Source: Vogesella indigofera
Lineage (GTDB): Bacteria > Pseudomonadota > Gammaproteobacteria > Burkholderiales > Chromobacteriaceae
Direction of reading: 5' to 3'
Length of the DNA stretch: 64,000 bases
Assembly: GCF_003633895.1 (NCBI RefSeq)
Contig: NZ_RBID01000016.1
Coordinates: forward strand, 248,001-312,000
The translations under genes and the position numbers were made by a program. Every line of letters starts with the position of its first letter. Positions within the stretch are counted from its first letter, which is position 1. Below are positions 1 through 8,359 of the stretch, piece by piece. The notes under the pieces are model-generated. The model was not told where the DNA came from, made no database searches, and saw nothing but the letters and a program-made list of their open reading frames with translations.

Positions 1-1
1 G

Positions 2-448
2 GCACAAGCCGGCGAGCCCAGCCCGGTGGAGAATGCCGTGGATGCCAAGATCAAGACCTGCATGGCACCGCTGAAGAAGGTGGCCAGTTTTATCGTCAAG
101 GACGGCGGCCATGCCTCGCACGATATCTGGAATGACAAAGACGCCGACCGCCGGCCGTTTTCCAGCCTGATCGCCAAGAAGTATTCGGATGGCGACAGCC
201 ACGTGTCGATGAGCGTCGGCCCGGACAAATCGGGCCGGTGTTCGGCGGAATACAACGAAACGGCGTACTGGCCGAAGGCCTGCACCGTGCTGCGCGAGGA
301 AATCTACGGCGAGTTCAAGTATCACGCATCGCTGAACGAGAGCACCACCATCCTGCGCAACGACGACAAGTCGGTGTACGTGTACCTGACGCCGCAGATG
401 CAGGGCAACGGTTGTCTCAGCACTCGCCGCGAGGTGATTTACTACTGA
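2..448 (+). CDS. Hypothetical exported protein, 5' truncated
   Basis: The reading frame is open from the first bases of the window to the TGA at 446-448, so the true start lies upstream. The visible part begins AQAGEPSPVENAVDAK, which looks like the end of a signal peptide (A-Q-A) and the start of a mature chain. A GTG at 26 is a possible but unlikely start. The chain is hydrophilic, has four cysteines spread along it and many charged residues, and shows no motif I recognise. A strong inverted-repeat terminator follows 10 bp later. Function unknown; its status as a real gene rests on the open frame and the terminator. Confidence 0.6.
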   Translation, partial: AQAGEPSPVENAVDAKIKTCMAPLKKVASFIVKDGGHASHDIWNDKDADRRPFSSLIAKKYSDGDSHVSMSVGPDKSGRCSAEYNETAYWPKACTVLREEIYGEFKYHASLNESTTILRNDDKSVYVYLTPQMQGNGCLSTRREVIYY

Positions 449-458
449 GCGGCCGTTG

Positions 459-492
459 CCAGGGTTGGCCGCAGCGTTGCGGCCAACCCTGG
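459..492. terminator. Hairpin built from an inverted pair of the GGTTGGCCGC repeat
   Basis: A perfect 15-bp stem (459-473 with 478-492) has a 4-base loop. Each arm carries the core GGTTGGCCGCA. It lies just after the stop of the first gene, on the convergent side of the next gene. There is no strong U-run, so termination is inferred from position and stem strength. Confidence 0.6.
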
Positions 493-501
493 GCACAACC
501 C

Positions 502-531
502 AAAAAACGCGCCATCCCCGGATGGCGCGTT
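502..531 (-). terminator. Rho-independent terminator of the helix-hairpin-helix gene
   Basis: Stem AACGCGCCATCC with GGATGGCGCGTT and a 2-base loop. Read on the minus strand it is followed by a run of six Us. It lies about 40 bp past the stop of the gene at 571-990. Confidence 0.8.
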
Positions 532-570
532 GTCGTTGGCGGATGGTGTACTGCGAGTGCCCGGACCGGC

Positions 571-990
571 TCAGTTGCCCTTGCCTTTGCCGCCACCGTT
601 ACCGCCGCCACCGCCGTTACCCCCGCGCTGGCTGCCGCCACTCTTGCCCTTGCTGCCGGGGCTGCCCAGATCAACGGTGCTGCTCTTGCTGGCCGGGATG
701 GCGGCCCGCACGCCGGGAATGGCCGGCGCAGTGCCGGAACGGGTGGTGACCGGCTTGCCGTTGATGGTCAGCGATGCGCGCACGCGGTTGAGATCGCCCT
801 GGGTGATGCCCTTGATCGCCAGCAGGTCACGGCTGCTGCTAAAGGTGGTGCTCAGCTGCGCGTCGACGATGCGCTGCGCATCGGCGGTGCTGAAACCGGC
901 GGCCACCAGCTCGTCGTAGCTGGCGTCGTTGATGTCCAGCGCCATGGCCGGCGCCGCCAGCAGGCTGAGCAGGATGATCAGTTGCTTCAT
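571..990 (-). CDS. Exported ComEA-like helix-hairpin-helix protein
   Basis: A 139-aa protein starting at ATG 990, behind a good ribosome site (GGGAGGAC). An 18-residue signal peptide ends A-M-A. It is followed by an HhH-type DNA-binding repeat of about 60 residues (DINDASYDELVAAGFS ... LLAIKGITQGDLNRVRASL), spaced like the N-A-T-x-x-E-L ... I-K-G-I pattern of ComEA. The last 45 residues are a Gly/Lys/Ser-rich low-complexity tail (GGNGGGGGNGGGKGKG), likely flexible and cationic. ComEA-type proteins bind incoming DNA in the periplasm during natural transformation. Here the role is inferred from the fold only; no other competence gene is nearby. It is flanked by its own terminator. Confidence 0.7.
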   Translation of the reverse strand: MKQLIILLSLLAAPAMALDINDASYDELVAAGFSTADAQRIVDAQLSTTFSSSRDLLAIKGITQGDLNRVRASLTINGKPVTTRSGTAPAIPGVRAAIPASKSSTVDLGSPGSKGKSGGSQRGGNGGGGGNGGGKGKGN

Positions 991-1073
991 GGTGTCCTCC
1001 CGGATAAGCGACAGTGCAGTATAGTTCGCGCCGCCGCGGGCGCCGGCCTTGTTGCGTCGGCGTGTCCGGCATG

Positions 1074-1103
1074 AAAAAACGCGCCATCGGTGATGGCGCG
1101 TTT
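1074..1103 (-). terminator. Rho-independent terminator of malate synthase G
   Basis: Stem AAACGCGCCATC with GATGGCGCGTTT and a 3-base loop, then six Us on the minus strand. It lies 24 bp past the glcB stop. Its stem sequence is nearly the same as that of the terminator at 502-531. Confidence 0.8.
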
Positions 1104-1126
1104 GCGGGGCGATGGGGCGGTGGCGC

Positions 1127-3286
1127 TTACTGCGCCTTGGCCACGAGACGCCAGGCGTGCAGCAGCGGCTCGGTGTAGCCGGACGGCTGCGCGCAGCCCT
1201 TGAACACCAGGTCGCAGGCGGCCTTGAAGGCAACGGATGTCTCGAAATTGCCGGCCATGTTCTGGTACAGCGGGTCGCCGGCGTTCTGCTGGTCCACCAC
1301 TGCCGCCATGCGCTTGAGCGTTTCCATCACCTGCGCCTCGCTGGTGATGCCGTGGCGCAGCCAGTTGGCAATGTGCTGGCTGGAGATGCGCAGCGTGGCA
1401 CGGTCTTCCATCAGGCCGACGTTGTGGATGTCCGGCACCTTGGAGCAGCCGACGCCCTGGTCGATCCAGCGCACCACGTAGCCGAGGATGCCCTGCGCGT
1501 TGTTGTCCAGCTCCTGCTGGATTTCGGTGGCGCTCCACTGAGGGTTGGCCGCAACCGGAATGGTCAGCAGCTCGTCCAGCACGTCGATTTGCTGGCCTTC
1601 CAGCCCTTGTTGAACCTGTTGCACGTTGACCTGGTGGTAGTGCAGCGCGTGCAGCACGGCGGCGGTGGGCGACGGCACCCAGGCGGTGTTGGCGCCGGCT
1701 TTCGGGTGGCCGATCTTCTGCTTCAGCATTTCTGCCATCAGGTCCGGCATCGCCCACATGCCCTTGCCGATCTGGGCGTGGCCGCGCAGGCCGCAATCGA
1801 GGCCGACCTGCACATTGCTGCGCTCGTAGGCGGTGATCCACTTGCTGGTCTTCATGTCGCCCTTGCGGATCATCGGGCCGGCTTCCATCGCGGTGTGCAT
1901 CTCGTCACCGGTACGGTCGAGGAAGCCGGTGTTGATGAAGGCGACGCGGTGGCGCGCGGCGGCGATGCAGGCCTTGAGGTTGACGCTGGTGCGGCGCTCC
2001 TCGTCCATGATGCCCAGCTTCACGGTGTACTGCGGCAGGCCGAGCAGGCTTTCCACCGCGCCGAACAGCTCGTTGGCGAACGCCACTTCGTCCGGGCCGT
2101 GCATCTTCGGCTTCACGATGTAGATGGAGCCGGCGCGCGAGTTGCCGCGGCGCTGCTGGTCGTGCAGCGCGATCAGGGTGGTGACCACCGCGTCCATGAT
2201 GCCTTCCGGAATCTCGCGGCCGTCGCCGTCGAGGATGGCCGGGTTGCTCATCAGGTGGCCGACGTTGCGGATGAACATCAGGCTGCGGCCGTGCAGGCTC
2301 AGCGTGTCGCCAGCCGGCGTCTGGTACTGGCGGTCGGCATTCAGGCGGCGGGTGATGGTTTTATCGCCCTTGCTGACTTCCTCGACCAGATCGCCCTTCA
2401 TCAGGCCCAGCCAGTTGCGATAAACGACCACCTTGTCGTCGGCATCGACGGCGGCGACGGAGTCTTCGCAGTCCATGATGGTGCTGATCGCGGCCTCCAT
2501 CACGATGTCCTTGACGCCGGCTGCGTCCTGCGCGCCGATGGCGCTGTTCTTGTCGATCTGGATTTCGAAGTGCAGGCCGTTCTGTTTCAGCAGGATGGCG
2601 CTCGGCGCGGCGGCGTCGCCGTTGAAGCCGATGAACTGGCCAGGCTGCTTCAGGCCGCTGCGGCTGCCGTCGTTCAGTTGTACCTGCAGCTGGCCGGCGA
2701 CCACGGTATAGGCGGTGGCGTCAAAGTGCGAGCCGTTCTCCAGCGTTGCCGCCTGGTCGAGGAAATCGCGACCGAAGGCGATCACCTTGCCGCCGCGTAC
2801 CGCGTTGTAGCCGCCGGCACGGCTGGCGCCGCCGTCTTCGCTGATGGCGTCGGTGCCGTACAGCGCGTCGTACAGGCTGCCCCAGCGCGCGTTGGCCGCG
2901 TTCAGCGCATAGCGCGCGTTCATCACCGGCACCACCAGCTGCGGGCCGGCCTGTTCCGCGATCTCGCTGTCGATGTTGCTGGTGCTGATCTGCGCGTCGG
3001 CCGGTACCGGTTTCAGGTAGCCGATGCCGGTGAGAAAGGCCTTGTAGCCGGCCATGTCGGCGATCGGGCCGGGATGGGCGCGGTGCCAGGCGTCGATCTC
3101 GCTTTGCAGGCGGTCGCGCTCGGCCAGCAGCGCGCGGTTCTTCGGCGCCAGCGTGTGCACCAGCGCATCAAAACCCTGCCAGAAGGCGGCGGCATCGACG
3201 CCGGTGCCGGGCAGCGCTTCCTGTTCGATGAAGTGGTAAAGGTTGGCCGCAACTTGCAGGCGGTGGCTCTGGATACGCGCAGTCAT
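1127..3286 (-). CDS. glcB: Malate synthase G
   Basis: A 719-aa protein, the usual length for malate synthase G (about 720 aa), and full length by its N- and C-terminal segments. It condenses glyoxylate with acetyl-CoA to malate in the cytosol. Family landmarks are present: [15 protein letters not shown] (about 268-282), FIRNVGHLM (about 335-345, containing the family's catalytic arginine), [13 protein letters not shown] (about 494-506) and [14 protein letters not shown] near 622, which should carry the catalytic aspartate. The start ATG at 3286 is preceded by AGAGA. The gene stands alone, with its own terminator and no isocitrate lyase beside it. A role in glycolate/glyoxylate use is therefore as likely as a linked glyoxylate shunt. 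Two copies of the GTTGGCCGC repeat lie inside it (near 1543 and 2891), and a third spans its 5' end (3238-3250). Confidence 0.95.
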   Translation of the reverse strand: MTARIQSHRLQVAANLYHFIEQEALPGTGVDAAAFWQGFDALVHTLAPKNRALLAERDRLQSEIDAWHRAHPGPIADMAGYKAFLTGIGYLKPVPADAQISTSNIDSEIAEQAGPQLVVPVMNARYALNAANARWGSLYDALYGTDAISEDGGASRAGGYNAVRGGKVIAFGRDFLDQAATLENGSHFDATAYTVVAGQLQVQLNDGSRSGLKQPGQFIGFNGDAAAPSAILLKQNGLHFEIQIDKNSAIGAQDAAGVKDIVMEAAISTIMDCEDSVAAVDADDKVVVYRNWLGLMKGDLVEEVSKGDKTITRRLNADRQYQTPAGDTLSLHGRSLMFIRNVGHLMSNPAILDGDGREIPEGIMDAVVTTLIALHDQQRRGNSRAGSIYIVKPKMHGPDEVAFANELFGAVESLLGLPQYTVKLGIMDEERRTSVNLKACIAAARHRVAFINTGFLDRTGDEMHTAMEAGPMIRKGDMKTSKWITAYERSNVQVGLDCGLRGHAQIGKGMWAMPDLMAEMLKQKIGHPKAGANTAWVPSPTAAVLHALHYHQVNVQQVQQGLEGQQIDVLDELLTIPVAANPQWSATEIQQELDNNAQGILGYVVRWIDQGVGCSKVPDIHNVGLMEDRATLRISSQHIANWLRHGITSEAQVMETLKRMAAVVDQQNAGDPLYQNMAGNFETSVAFKAACDLVFKGCAQPSGYTEPLLHAWRLVAKAQ

Positions 3287-3419
3287 GAAGTTTCTCTCTG
3301 TGTTGTCTTGCGTCGGATGAGGACGCTTTGCTTAAGCGGATGATCCGAGTGTACTGATGTCAGGGTGAGGGTAAAAGCGCCAATAATCGATAACATCTTT
3401 TACTTTTAGTTGGGTAATG

Positions 3420-4391
3420 CTACAGCCAGCCGGCGCGGCGGAAGCGGCGCCACAGCAGCACATCCAGCACCACCATGCTCAGCAGTGACAGCGGGTAGCC
3501 CAGCGGCGTGCGCAGCTCCGGCATGTAGTCGAAGTTCATGCCGTAGATGCCGGCGATCATGGTCGGCACCGCGAACAGCGCGGCGTAGGCGGCCAGCTTC
3601 TTGCTGATGCTGCTTTCGTCCAGCGAGATCATCGCGATATTGACCTGGATGGCGGTGGCCAGCAGGTCGCGCTGCGATTCCACGGTATGCAGGATGCGCG
3701 ACAAGTGATCGTCCACGTCACGGAAATATTCCGGCAGCTCGTGGCACGGTGGCGGCACGCGGCCACCGTACAGCCGCGCAGTGGCCTCGTGCAGCGGCGC
3801 GGCGGCGTGGTGGACGGTGATCAATTTGCGCTTGAGCGCGTACAGCGCCGCGATATTGCGCCGCGCCGAGCCACCCTTGAGAAACAGCCGGCCTTCGATG
3901 CTGTCCAGCTCGTCTTCCAGCTGGTGGATCACGGCCAGGTAGCGGTCGACCACCGCATCCATCAGCGCGTACAGCACGAAGCCGCTGCCGTGCGCCAGCA
4001 GGTGCGGCTCGCGCTCGCAGCGTGCGCGCACGTCCTGGAAGCCCTTGCGCGTCTGGTTGCGGATCGACAGCAGGAAGTTGCGGCCAACGAACAGGTCGAC
4101 CTCGCCGACGTGGATGCCGTTCTCGCGGTCCGGCTCCAGCGTCTTCATCACCAGAAACAGGGTGTCGCCGTATTCGTCCAGCTTCGGGCGCTGGTGGCCG
4201 TGCAGCGCGTCCTCCACCGCCAGCGGGTGCAGCGCGAACTGGTGGCCGAAGTGGCTGATTTCGTCCGGGGTCGGGTCTTGCAGCGCGACCCACACCAGGC
4301 AGTCCGGCTTGGCCAGGTGTTCGGGAATGGTGTTTACCGGGATGTCGCCGAGTTTTTGGCCGTTGTGGTAGGCAACGCAGTTGATCAGCAT
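3420..4391 (-). CDS. corA: CorA-type magnesium/cobalt transporter
   Basis: A 323-aa protein. I place the start at the ATG at 4391 (MLINCVAYHNGQKLG), which matches the usual CorA N-terminus, rather than at an upstream in-frame start that adds a low-complexity basic tail. A large soluble N-terminal domain (about 1-255) precedes two C-terminal membrane helices joined by the signature YGMNFDYMPEL (the GMN motif at about 282). The short basic cytoplasmic end is RRFRRAGWL. CorA pentamers carry Mg2+ (also Co2+, Ni2+) across the inner membrane. The protein has the periplasmic-loop signature and normal length, so it should be functional. It is not obviously in an operon, and the divergent ABC gene starts 141 bp away. 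Confidence 0.92.
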   Translation of the reverse strand: MLINCVAYHNGQKLGDIPVNTIPEHLAKPDCLVWVALQDPTPDEISHFGHQFALHPLAVEDALHGHQRPKLDEYGDTLFLVMKTLEPDRENGIHVGEVDLFVGRNFLLSIRNQTRKGFQDVRARCEREPHLLAHGSGFVLYALMDAVVDRYLAVIHQLEDELDSIEGRLFLKGGSARRNIAALYALKRKLITVHHAAAPLHEATARLYGGRVPPPCHELPEYFRDVDDHLSRILHTVESQRDLLATAIQVNIAMISLDESSISKKLAAYAALFAVPTMIAGIYGMNFDYMPELRTPLGYPLSLLSMVVLDVLLWRRFRRAGWL

Positions 4392-4532
4392 GACGGGCCT
4401 TGTGGTGGTCGGCGCCGGCCGCCGGCAGGGCAGGCGGCGCCGGATGGGGATGGCAATTGCGGTGCCGCTCTTGAAAAAAGCGTACCGTTGCGGCACTTGT
4501 TACGCATCGTATGCTAATTGTGGAGTGCTGCC

Positions 4533-6296
4533 GTGGCTAGCCCAGGTTTATTGCAACGTCTTACCCCGCTGTCCGGGTTGTGGCCGTTTTTACGGCCGTA
4601 TCGCGGCCGTGCACTGCTGGCCGCGCTGGCGCTGCTGGTGGCGGCCACGGCCACGCTGCTGCTGCCGGTGGCGTTCCGCTACCTGATCGACCACGCCTTC
4701 GTGCAGCGCGAGGCGGTCGACGGCTACTTTCTGGCGCTGTTGGCGCTGGCGCTGGTACTGGCGCTGTTCACCGCGCTGCGTTTCTATCTGGTGTCGTGGC
4801 TGGGTGAGCGCGTCACCGCCGACGTGCGCAGCGCGGTGTACCGCCACGTGATCCGCATGAGTCCGGAATACTTCGAGACGCTGCAAACCGGCGAGGTGCT
4901 GTCGCGGCTGACCACCGACACCACGCTGGTGCAGACCGTGATCGGTACCAGCCTGTCGATGGGGCTGCGCAACATCCTGCTGATGCTGGGCGGGCTGGTG
5001 ATGCTGGCGGTGACCAGCCCCAGCCTGACCGGCTACATCCTGGTGACGCTGTTGCTGGTGATCCTGCCTATCCTGATCTTCGGCCGCCGCGTGCGCGCCT
5101 TGTCGCGCTCCAGCCAGGACCGCATCGCCGATTCCAGCGCCATGGCCGGCGAGACGCTGAACGCGGTGCAGACGGTGCAGGCCTTCGCGCAGGAGGCGCG
5201 CGAAACCGTGCGTTTCGACGGCTCGGTGGCGCTCAGCTTCGACACCGCGCTGGCGCGCATCCGCGCCCGTTCGCAGCTGACGGCGGTGGTGATCATGCTG
5301 GTGTTCGGCGCGGTGGTGTTCGTGCTGTGGCTGGGCGCACGCGCGGTGCTGGCCGGCGAGATGTCCAGCGGCCTCTTGGCGCAGTTCATCCTCTACGCGG
5401 TGGTGACCGCCGGCGCCATCGGCGCGGTGGCCGAGGTGTGGGGTGACCTGCAGCGTGCCGCCGGCGCCACCGAGCGGCTGATGGCACTGCTGGCACAGCG
5501 CTCGCCGGTACAGCCGCCGGCGCAGCCGCTGCCCTTGCCGGCAACGGGCGACGGCCTTCAATTGCAAGACGTCGGCTTCGCCTACCCGTCACGCCCCGGG
5601 CAGCCGTCGCTGTCCGGCATCACCCTCGCCATCCGCCCCGGCGAACAGGTGGCGCTGGTCGGGCCGTCCGGCGCCGGCAAGACCACGCTGTTCCAGCTGC
5701 TGCTGCGCTTTTACGATCCGCAGGTTGGCCGCATCACGCTGAACGGCACCGATATCGCGCAGCTGAATCCGCAGGCGCTGCGCCGCCACATCGGCATCGT
5801 GCTGCAGGACACGGTGATTTTCGGCGCCAGCGCGCTGGAGAACATCCGCTACGGCCGGCCCGACGCGACGGACGAGGAGGTGTTCGCCGCCGCCCGCGCC
5901 GCCGCCGCGCACGAATTCATCGAGCGCCTGCCGGAGGGCTATCACAGCTATCTGGGCGAGCGCGGCGTGCGCCTGTCCGGCGGCCAGCGCCAGCGCATCG
6001 CCATTGCGCGCGCCATCCTGAAAAACCCGCCCATCCTGCTGCTGGACGAGGCCACCAGCGCGCTGGACGCCGAATCGGAACAGCTGGTGCAGCAGGCGCT
6101 GGAGCGCGCCGCCGCCGGGCGCACCACCATCGTCATCGCCCACCGCCTGGCCACCGTGAAGCAGGCCGACCGCATCGTGGTGCTGGAGCAGGGCCGCATC
6201 GTGGCGGAGGGCACCCACGCCGAGCTGCTGCAGCGCTCGCCGCTGTACGCCAGGCTGGCCGCCTTGCAGTTCGGGCTGGCCGAGGTGGCGGCCTGA
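4533..6296 (+). CDS. ABC half-transporter (MsbA/multidrug-type permease-ATPase)
   Basis: A protein of about 587 aa with a fused membrane and ATPase domain. I favour GTG at 4533 because GGAG sits 7 bases upstream; an in-frame TTG at 4518 would add five residues. Six membrane helices fill about residues 20-300. The ATPase follows with Walker A GPSGAGKTTL (about 378), Q-loop, signature LSGGQRQRIAIARA (about 481), Walker B ILLLDEATSALD (about 500) and H-loop VIAHRL. Half-transporters of this type work as homodimers in the inner membrane, exporting lipids or drugs. The substrate cannot be told from sequence, and no lpxK or other lipid A gene is adjacent. One GGTTGGCCGCA lies inside (near 5723) and one just past the stop (6299-6311). 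Confidence 0.88.
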   Translation: MASPGLLQRLTPLSGLWPFLRPYRGRALLAALALLVAATATLLLPVAFRYLIDHAFVQREAVDGYFLALLALALVLALFTALRFYLVSWLGERVTADVRSAVYRHVIRMSPEYFETLQTGEVLSRLTTDTTLVQTVIGTSLSMGLRNILLMLGGLVMLAVTSPSLTGYILVTLLLVILPILIFGRRVRALSRSSQDRIADSSAMAGETLNAVQTVQAFAQEARETVRFDGSVALSFDTALARIRARSQLTAVVIMLVFGAVVFVLWLGARAVLAGEMSSGLLAQFILYAVVTAGAIGAVAEVWGDLQRAAGATERLMALLAQRSPVQPPAQPLPLPATGDGLQLQDVGFAYPSRPGQPSLSGITLAIRPGEQVALVGPSGAGKTTLFQLLLRFYDPQVGRITLNGTDIAQLNPQALRRHIGIVLQDTVIFGASALENIRYGRPDATDEEVFAAARAAAAHEFIERLPEGYHSYLGERGVRLSGGQRQRIAIARAILKNPPILLLDEATSALDAESEQLVQQALERAAAGRTTIVIAHRLATVKQADRIVVLEQGRIVAEGTHAELLQRSPLYARLAALQFGLAEVAA

Positions 6297-6298
6297 GC

Positions 6299-6311
6299 TG
6301 CGGCCAACCTT
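6299..6311 (-). repeat. Single copy of the GGTTGGCCGC uptake-like repeat
   Basis: TGCGGCCAACCTT, the minus-strand form of the 13-mer, starts 3 bp after the stop of the ABC transporter gene. It is unpaired, so it is not a hairpin. Confidence 0.8.
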
Positions 6312-6370
6312 GTTGCGAGAGGCAAGGGCGGCGATAATCGCGCCTTGATTGAATGAGGACAGATCCGAGC

Positions 6371-7378
6371 ATGCTGATTAGCGAATCCAGGGTAGAGCGT
6401 TTGGTGGTACACCGTGTCGGCAATCCGGCGCGCGGCGAGCCGTTGCAGCTGTCGCACAAGGCCATCGGCGTGGACGAGGCGGTGTCGGCGCTGATTCTGG
6501 ACGGTTACCTGAAGGGCATCGTCTCCGACAAGAAGAAGTACCAGTTCTTCCACGAGACCGATCTCAACCTCAACGAGCTGTATCACTACACGCGGCAGTT
6601 TTTCCGCGGCGACGTCGATTTGCTGGAGGTGTCGCAGCGCATCGCCAAGCACCTGTTCGCGCGTTCGCAGCACCCGAACATCGCCGCCGGCGACCTGCTG
6701 GTGATCCTGTTCTCCGGCCTGGGCGAGGCGGACAGCCCGCAGCGCGCGCTGGGTGTGTTCAAGGCGGAAATCCAGGAGGATTTCCTGACCATCGTCGAAA
6801 GCGGCGAGGTGTTCGACATCAGCCACGCCAGCGGCATCAACCCGCGCCTGATCGACAAGGGCGCGCTGATCCTGGAAAATGGCCCGCTGCTGTACGCGGT
6901 TGACCGGCAGGGCCACGAGGCCAAGTTCTGGCTCGACGATTTCCTGCAGGCGATGCGGGTGCCGGATACCAGCAGCAGCAGCAAGCTGGTGGCCGAGGTG
7001 ATGGAGCAGATCTCGGAAGAGATCGAAGACCCGCTGGCGCAGGTGCGCTTCAAGGACGAGGTGATGACGCTGTGCAAGACGGTGCCGGAAGTGTCGCCGC
7101 GGCAAATGGGCAGCATGGCGGAGCGCTACGTCGAGCCGGAGCAGATCGGGCGCCTGTTCGACAGCGCCGCCGAGAATTATGGCTTTGCGCTGGAGAGCGA
7201 CGTGCGGCTGCCGGCGCAGGGCATGGCGCGGCGGCTGGAAAAGAGCTGGAGCAAGGTTGGCGTCGGCAATGGCATCAGCCTGCTGCTGCCGTCCGATCTG
7301 AGCCTGCAGAACGTGCAGACGGTGAAGGGTGACAACGGCGAGCTGCAGATCACGCTGCGCCTGCTGCAGAAGCAGTAA
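6371..7378 (+). CDS. ndpA: Nucleoid-associated protein NdpA/YejK
   Basis: A 335-aa protein, the same length as E. coli YejK. The start is ATG 6371 (MLISESRVERLVVHRVG); GAGG lies upstream, and this choice gives the family length, whereas an earlier in-frame ATG at 6353 lacks a ribosome site. The family is a cytosolic protein that co-purifies with the nucleoid; its biochemical role is poorly known. The chain is continuous across the family, with conserved stretches such as KAIGVDEAVSALILDGYLKG and KKKYQFFHET. Its TAA stop (7376-7378) is also the left target triplet of a MITE-like element that begins at the very next base. Confidence 0.92.
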   Translation: MLISESRVERLVVHRVGNPARGEPLQLSHKAIGVDEAVSALILDGYLKGIVSDKKKYQFFHETDLNLNELYHYTRQFFRGDVDLLEVSQRIAKHLFARSQHPNIAAGDLLVILFSGLGEADSPQRALGVFKAEIQEDFLTIVESGEVFDISHASGINPRLIDKGALILENGPLLYAVDRQGHEAKFWLDDFLQAMRVPDTSSSSKLVAEVMEQISEEIEDPLAQVRFKDEVMTLCKTVPEVSPRQMGSMAERYVEPEQIGRLFDSAAENYGFALESDVRLPAQGMARRLEKSWSKVGVGNGISLLLPSDLSLQNVQTVKGDNGELQITLRLLQKQ

Positions 7379-7529
7379 GAACCTGTTCAATGTCTGCTGC
7401 GACTTGATCGCAATGGGGCGATACGGCGTTAAAAACGCCTTCGGAATGCTCATTGACTCCATGTCAACTCTGCTTCCTCTGCCGTTTTCGCCTTGTCTCG
7501 CTCTAGCTCGCGAGACCTTGAACAGGTTC
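7379..7529 (+). mobile_element. MITE-like element, copy 1 (151 bp, TAA/TAA flanks)
   Basis: It begins GAACCTGTTCAATG and ends TTGAACAGGTTC, giving about 13-bp terminal inverted repeats. It is flanked on both sides by TAA (7376-7378 and 7530-7532), and the left TAA is the ndpA stop codon. Inside are a CTGCTGCG end, a long imperfect hairpin (AACGCCTTCGGAATGC with GCTTCCTCTGCCGTT), and CTTGTCTCGCTCTAGCTCGCGAG near the other end. It has no coding capacity. Copies 2-7 share this architecture. Confidence 0.85.
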
Positions 7530-7561
7530 TAAACCTCCGGCCCGCACGGGCCGCAGACAAT

Positions 7562-7595
7562 AAAAGGTTGGCCGCATCGCTGCGGCCAACCTTTT
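7562..7595. terminator. Bidirectional terminator made of paired uptake-like repeats
   Basis: Stem AAAAGGTTGGCCGCA with TGCGGCCAACCTTTT and a 4-base loop, with T-runs on either strand. It lies between the convergent ndpA and regulator genes. Each arm is one copy of the dispersed 13-mer. Confidence 0.85.
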
Positions 7596-7609
7596 TCATT
7601 GGCGGCTGG

Positions 7610-8359
7610 CTATTTCAGCGTCTGCAGGTATTTGTACACCGTGGCGCGGCCGAGACCGAGCACGTTGGCGATGTAGTGGGTGGCGCTCTTGCCGTTGAAG
7701 GCGCCCTCGGCGTACAGCGCCTCGACCAGTTCCTTGCGGTGCTGGCGCGACAGGGTATTGAGCGCCAGTTGCCGCTCCTGCAGCCAGCGGTGCATGAAGG
7801 TGTTGATGCGCTCCTGCCAGTCGTCACGGAACAGCTCCGCCGGTTGTTCCACCAGCCCGGCACCCTTCAGCAGCATGCCCAGCATGCCGTGCATGTCCTC
7901 GAACACCGCGATATTGAAGTTGATGCACATCACCCCCAGCGCGGCGCCGGCATCGTCAAACAGCACCGAACTGACACAGCGCATCTTGCGACCGTCCCAG
8001 TTCACCTTTTCATACGGCCCGACGTAGCGTTCGCCGATGGTGCGCTCGATTTCCTCCAGTGCTGATTCGTCGCCGATCTCGCGCCGAGACAGGTTGTTGG
8101 CGAGGTAGAGCACGCGCTGGCTGTCCAGATCGTGGATCACCACTTCGGCATAGGGGAAGAACAGCTTGGCGATGCTGTCGGCGAGGTGGCTGTAGCGCGA
8201 CAGCAGCAATTGCTGCGGCGTGGGGCTGGGCGTGGGCGTCATGGTCGGGTCGTGCGCAACGGCAGGGACAGCGATAGTGCCTGATGCGGCGGGCAGGGCA
8301 CAAGCCTTGCGCCCGCCGGCCGCCGCCAGACCGTCCGCGGTGTGCCGGCGCGGACTCAT
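7610..8359 (-). CDS. YheO/DauR-type transcriptional regulator (PAS-like plus C-terminal HTH)
   Basis: 249 aa if started at ATG 8359, which overlaps the stop of the upstream gene as ATGA (translational coupling). An alternative ATG at 8242 gives 210 aa and removes a Pro/Ala-rich tail of about 39 residues. The YheO-type sensing domain spans FFPYAEVVIHDLDSQRVLYLANNLSRREIG to GVMCINFNIAVFEDM. A C-terminal HTH ends SATHYIANVLGLGRATVYKYLQTLK. This architecture is that of DauR, the D-arginine catabolism regulator of Pseudomonas. Its neighbours (ornithine-cyclodeaminase-family enzyme, divergent binding protein, DadA-type dehydrogenase) support an amino-acid-responsive role. The effector is unknown. 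A paired operator candidate lies in the divergent spacer. Confidence 0.82.
   Translation of the reverse strand: MSPRRHTADGLAAAGGRKACALPAASGTIAVPAVAHDPTMTPTPSPTPQQLLLSRYSHLADSIAKLFFPYAEVVIHDLDSQRVLYLANNLSRREIGDESALEEIERTIGERYVGPYEKVNWDGRKMRCVSSVLFDDAGAALGVMCINFNIAVFEDMHGMLGMLLKGAGLVEQPAELFRDDWQERINTFMHRWLQERQLALNTLSRQHRKELVEALYAEGAFNGKSATHYIANVLGLGRATVYKYLQTLK

Noticed and set aside
463-492. Reading the GGTTGGCCGC repeats as transposon ends
   Set aside because: Copies are too short, lie within conserved codons of essential genes, show no target duplications, and occur singly as well as paired.
1112-3343. A 743-codon open frame on the plus strand across the malate synthase gene
   Set aside because: It is antisense to a clear glcB in a high-GC genome, where reverse frames stay open by codon bias. 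The translation is His/Val/Ala-rich without domains.
7379-7529. Interpreting the 150-bp elements as REP sequences or small RNAs only
   Set aside because: Perfect TNA flanks at four copies and both orientations relative to genes favour transposition. An RNA role is still possible but not needed.
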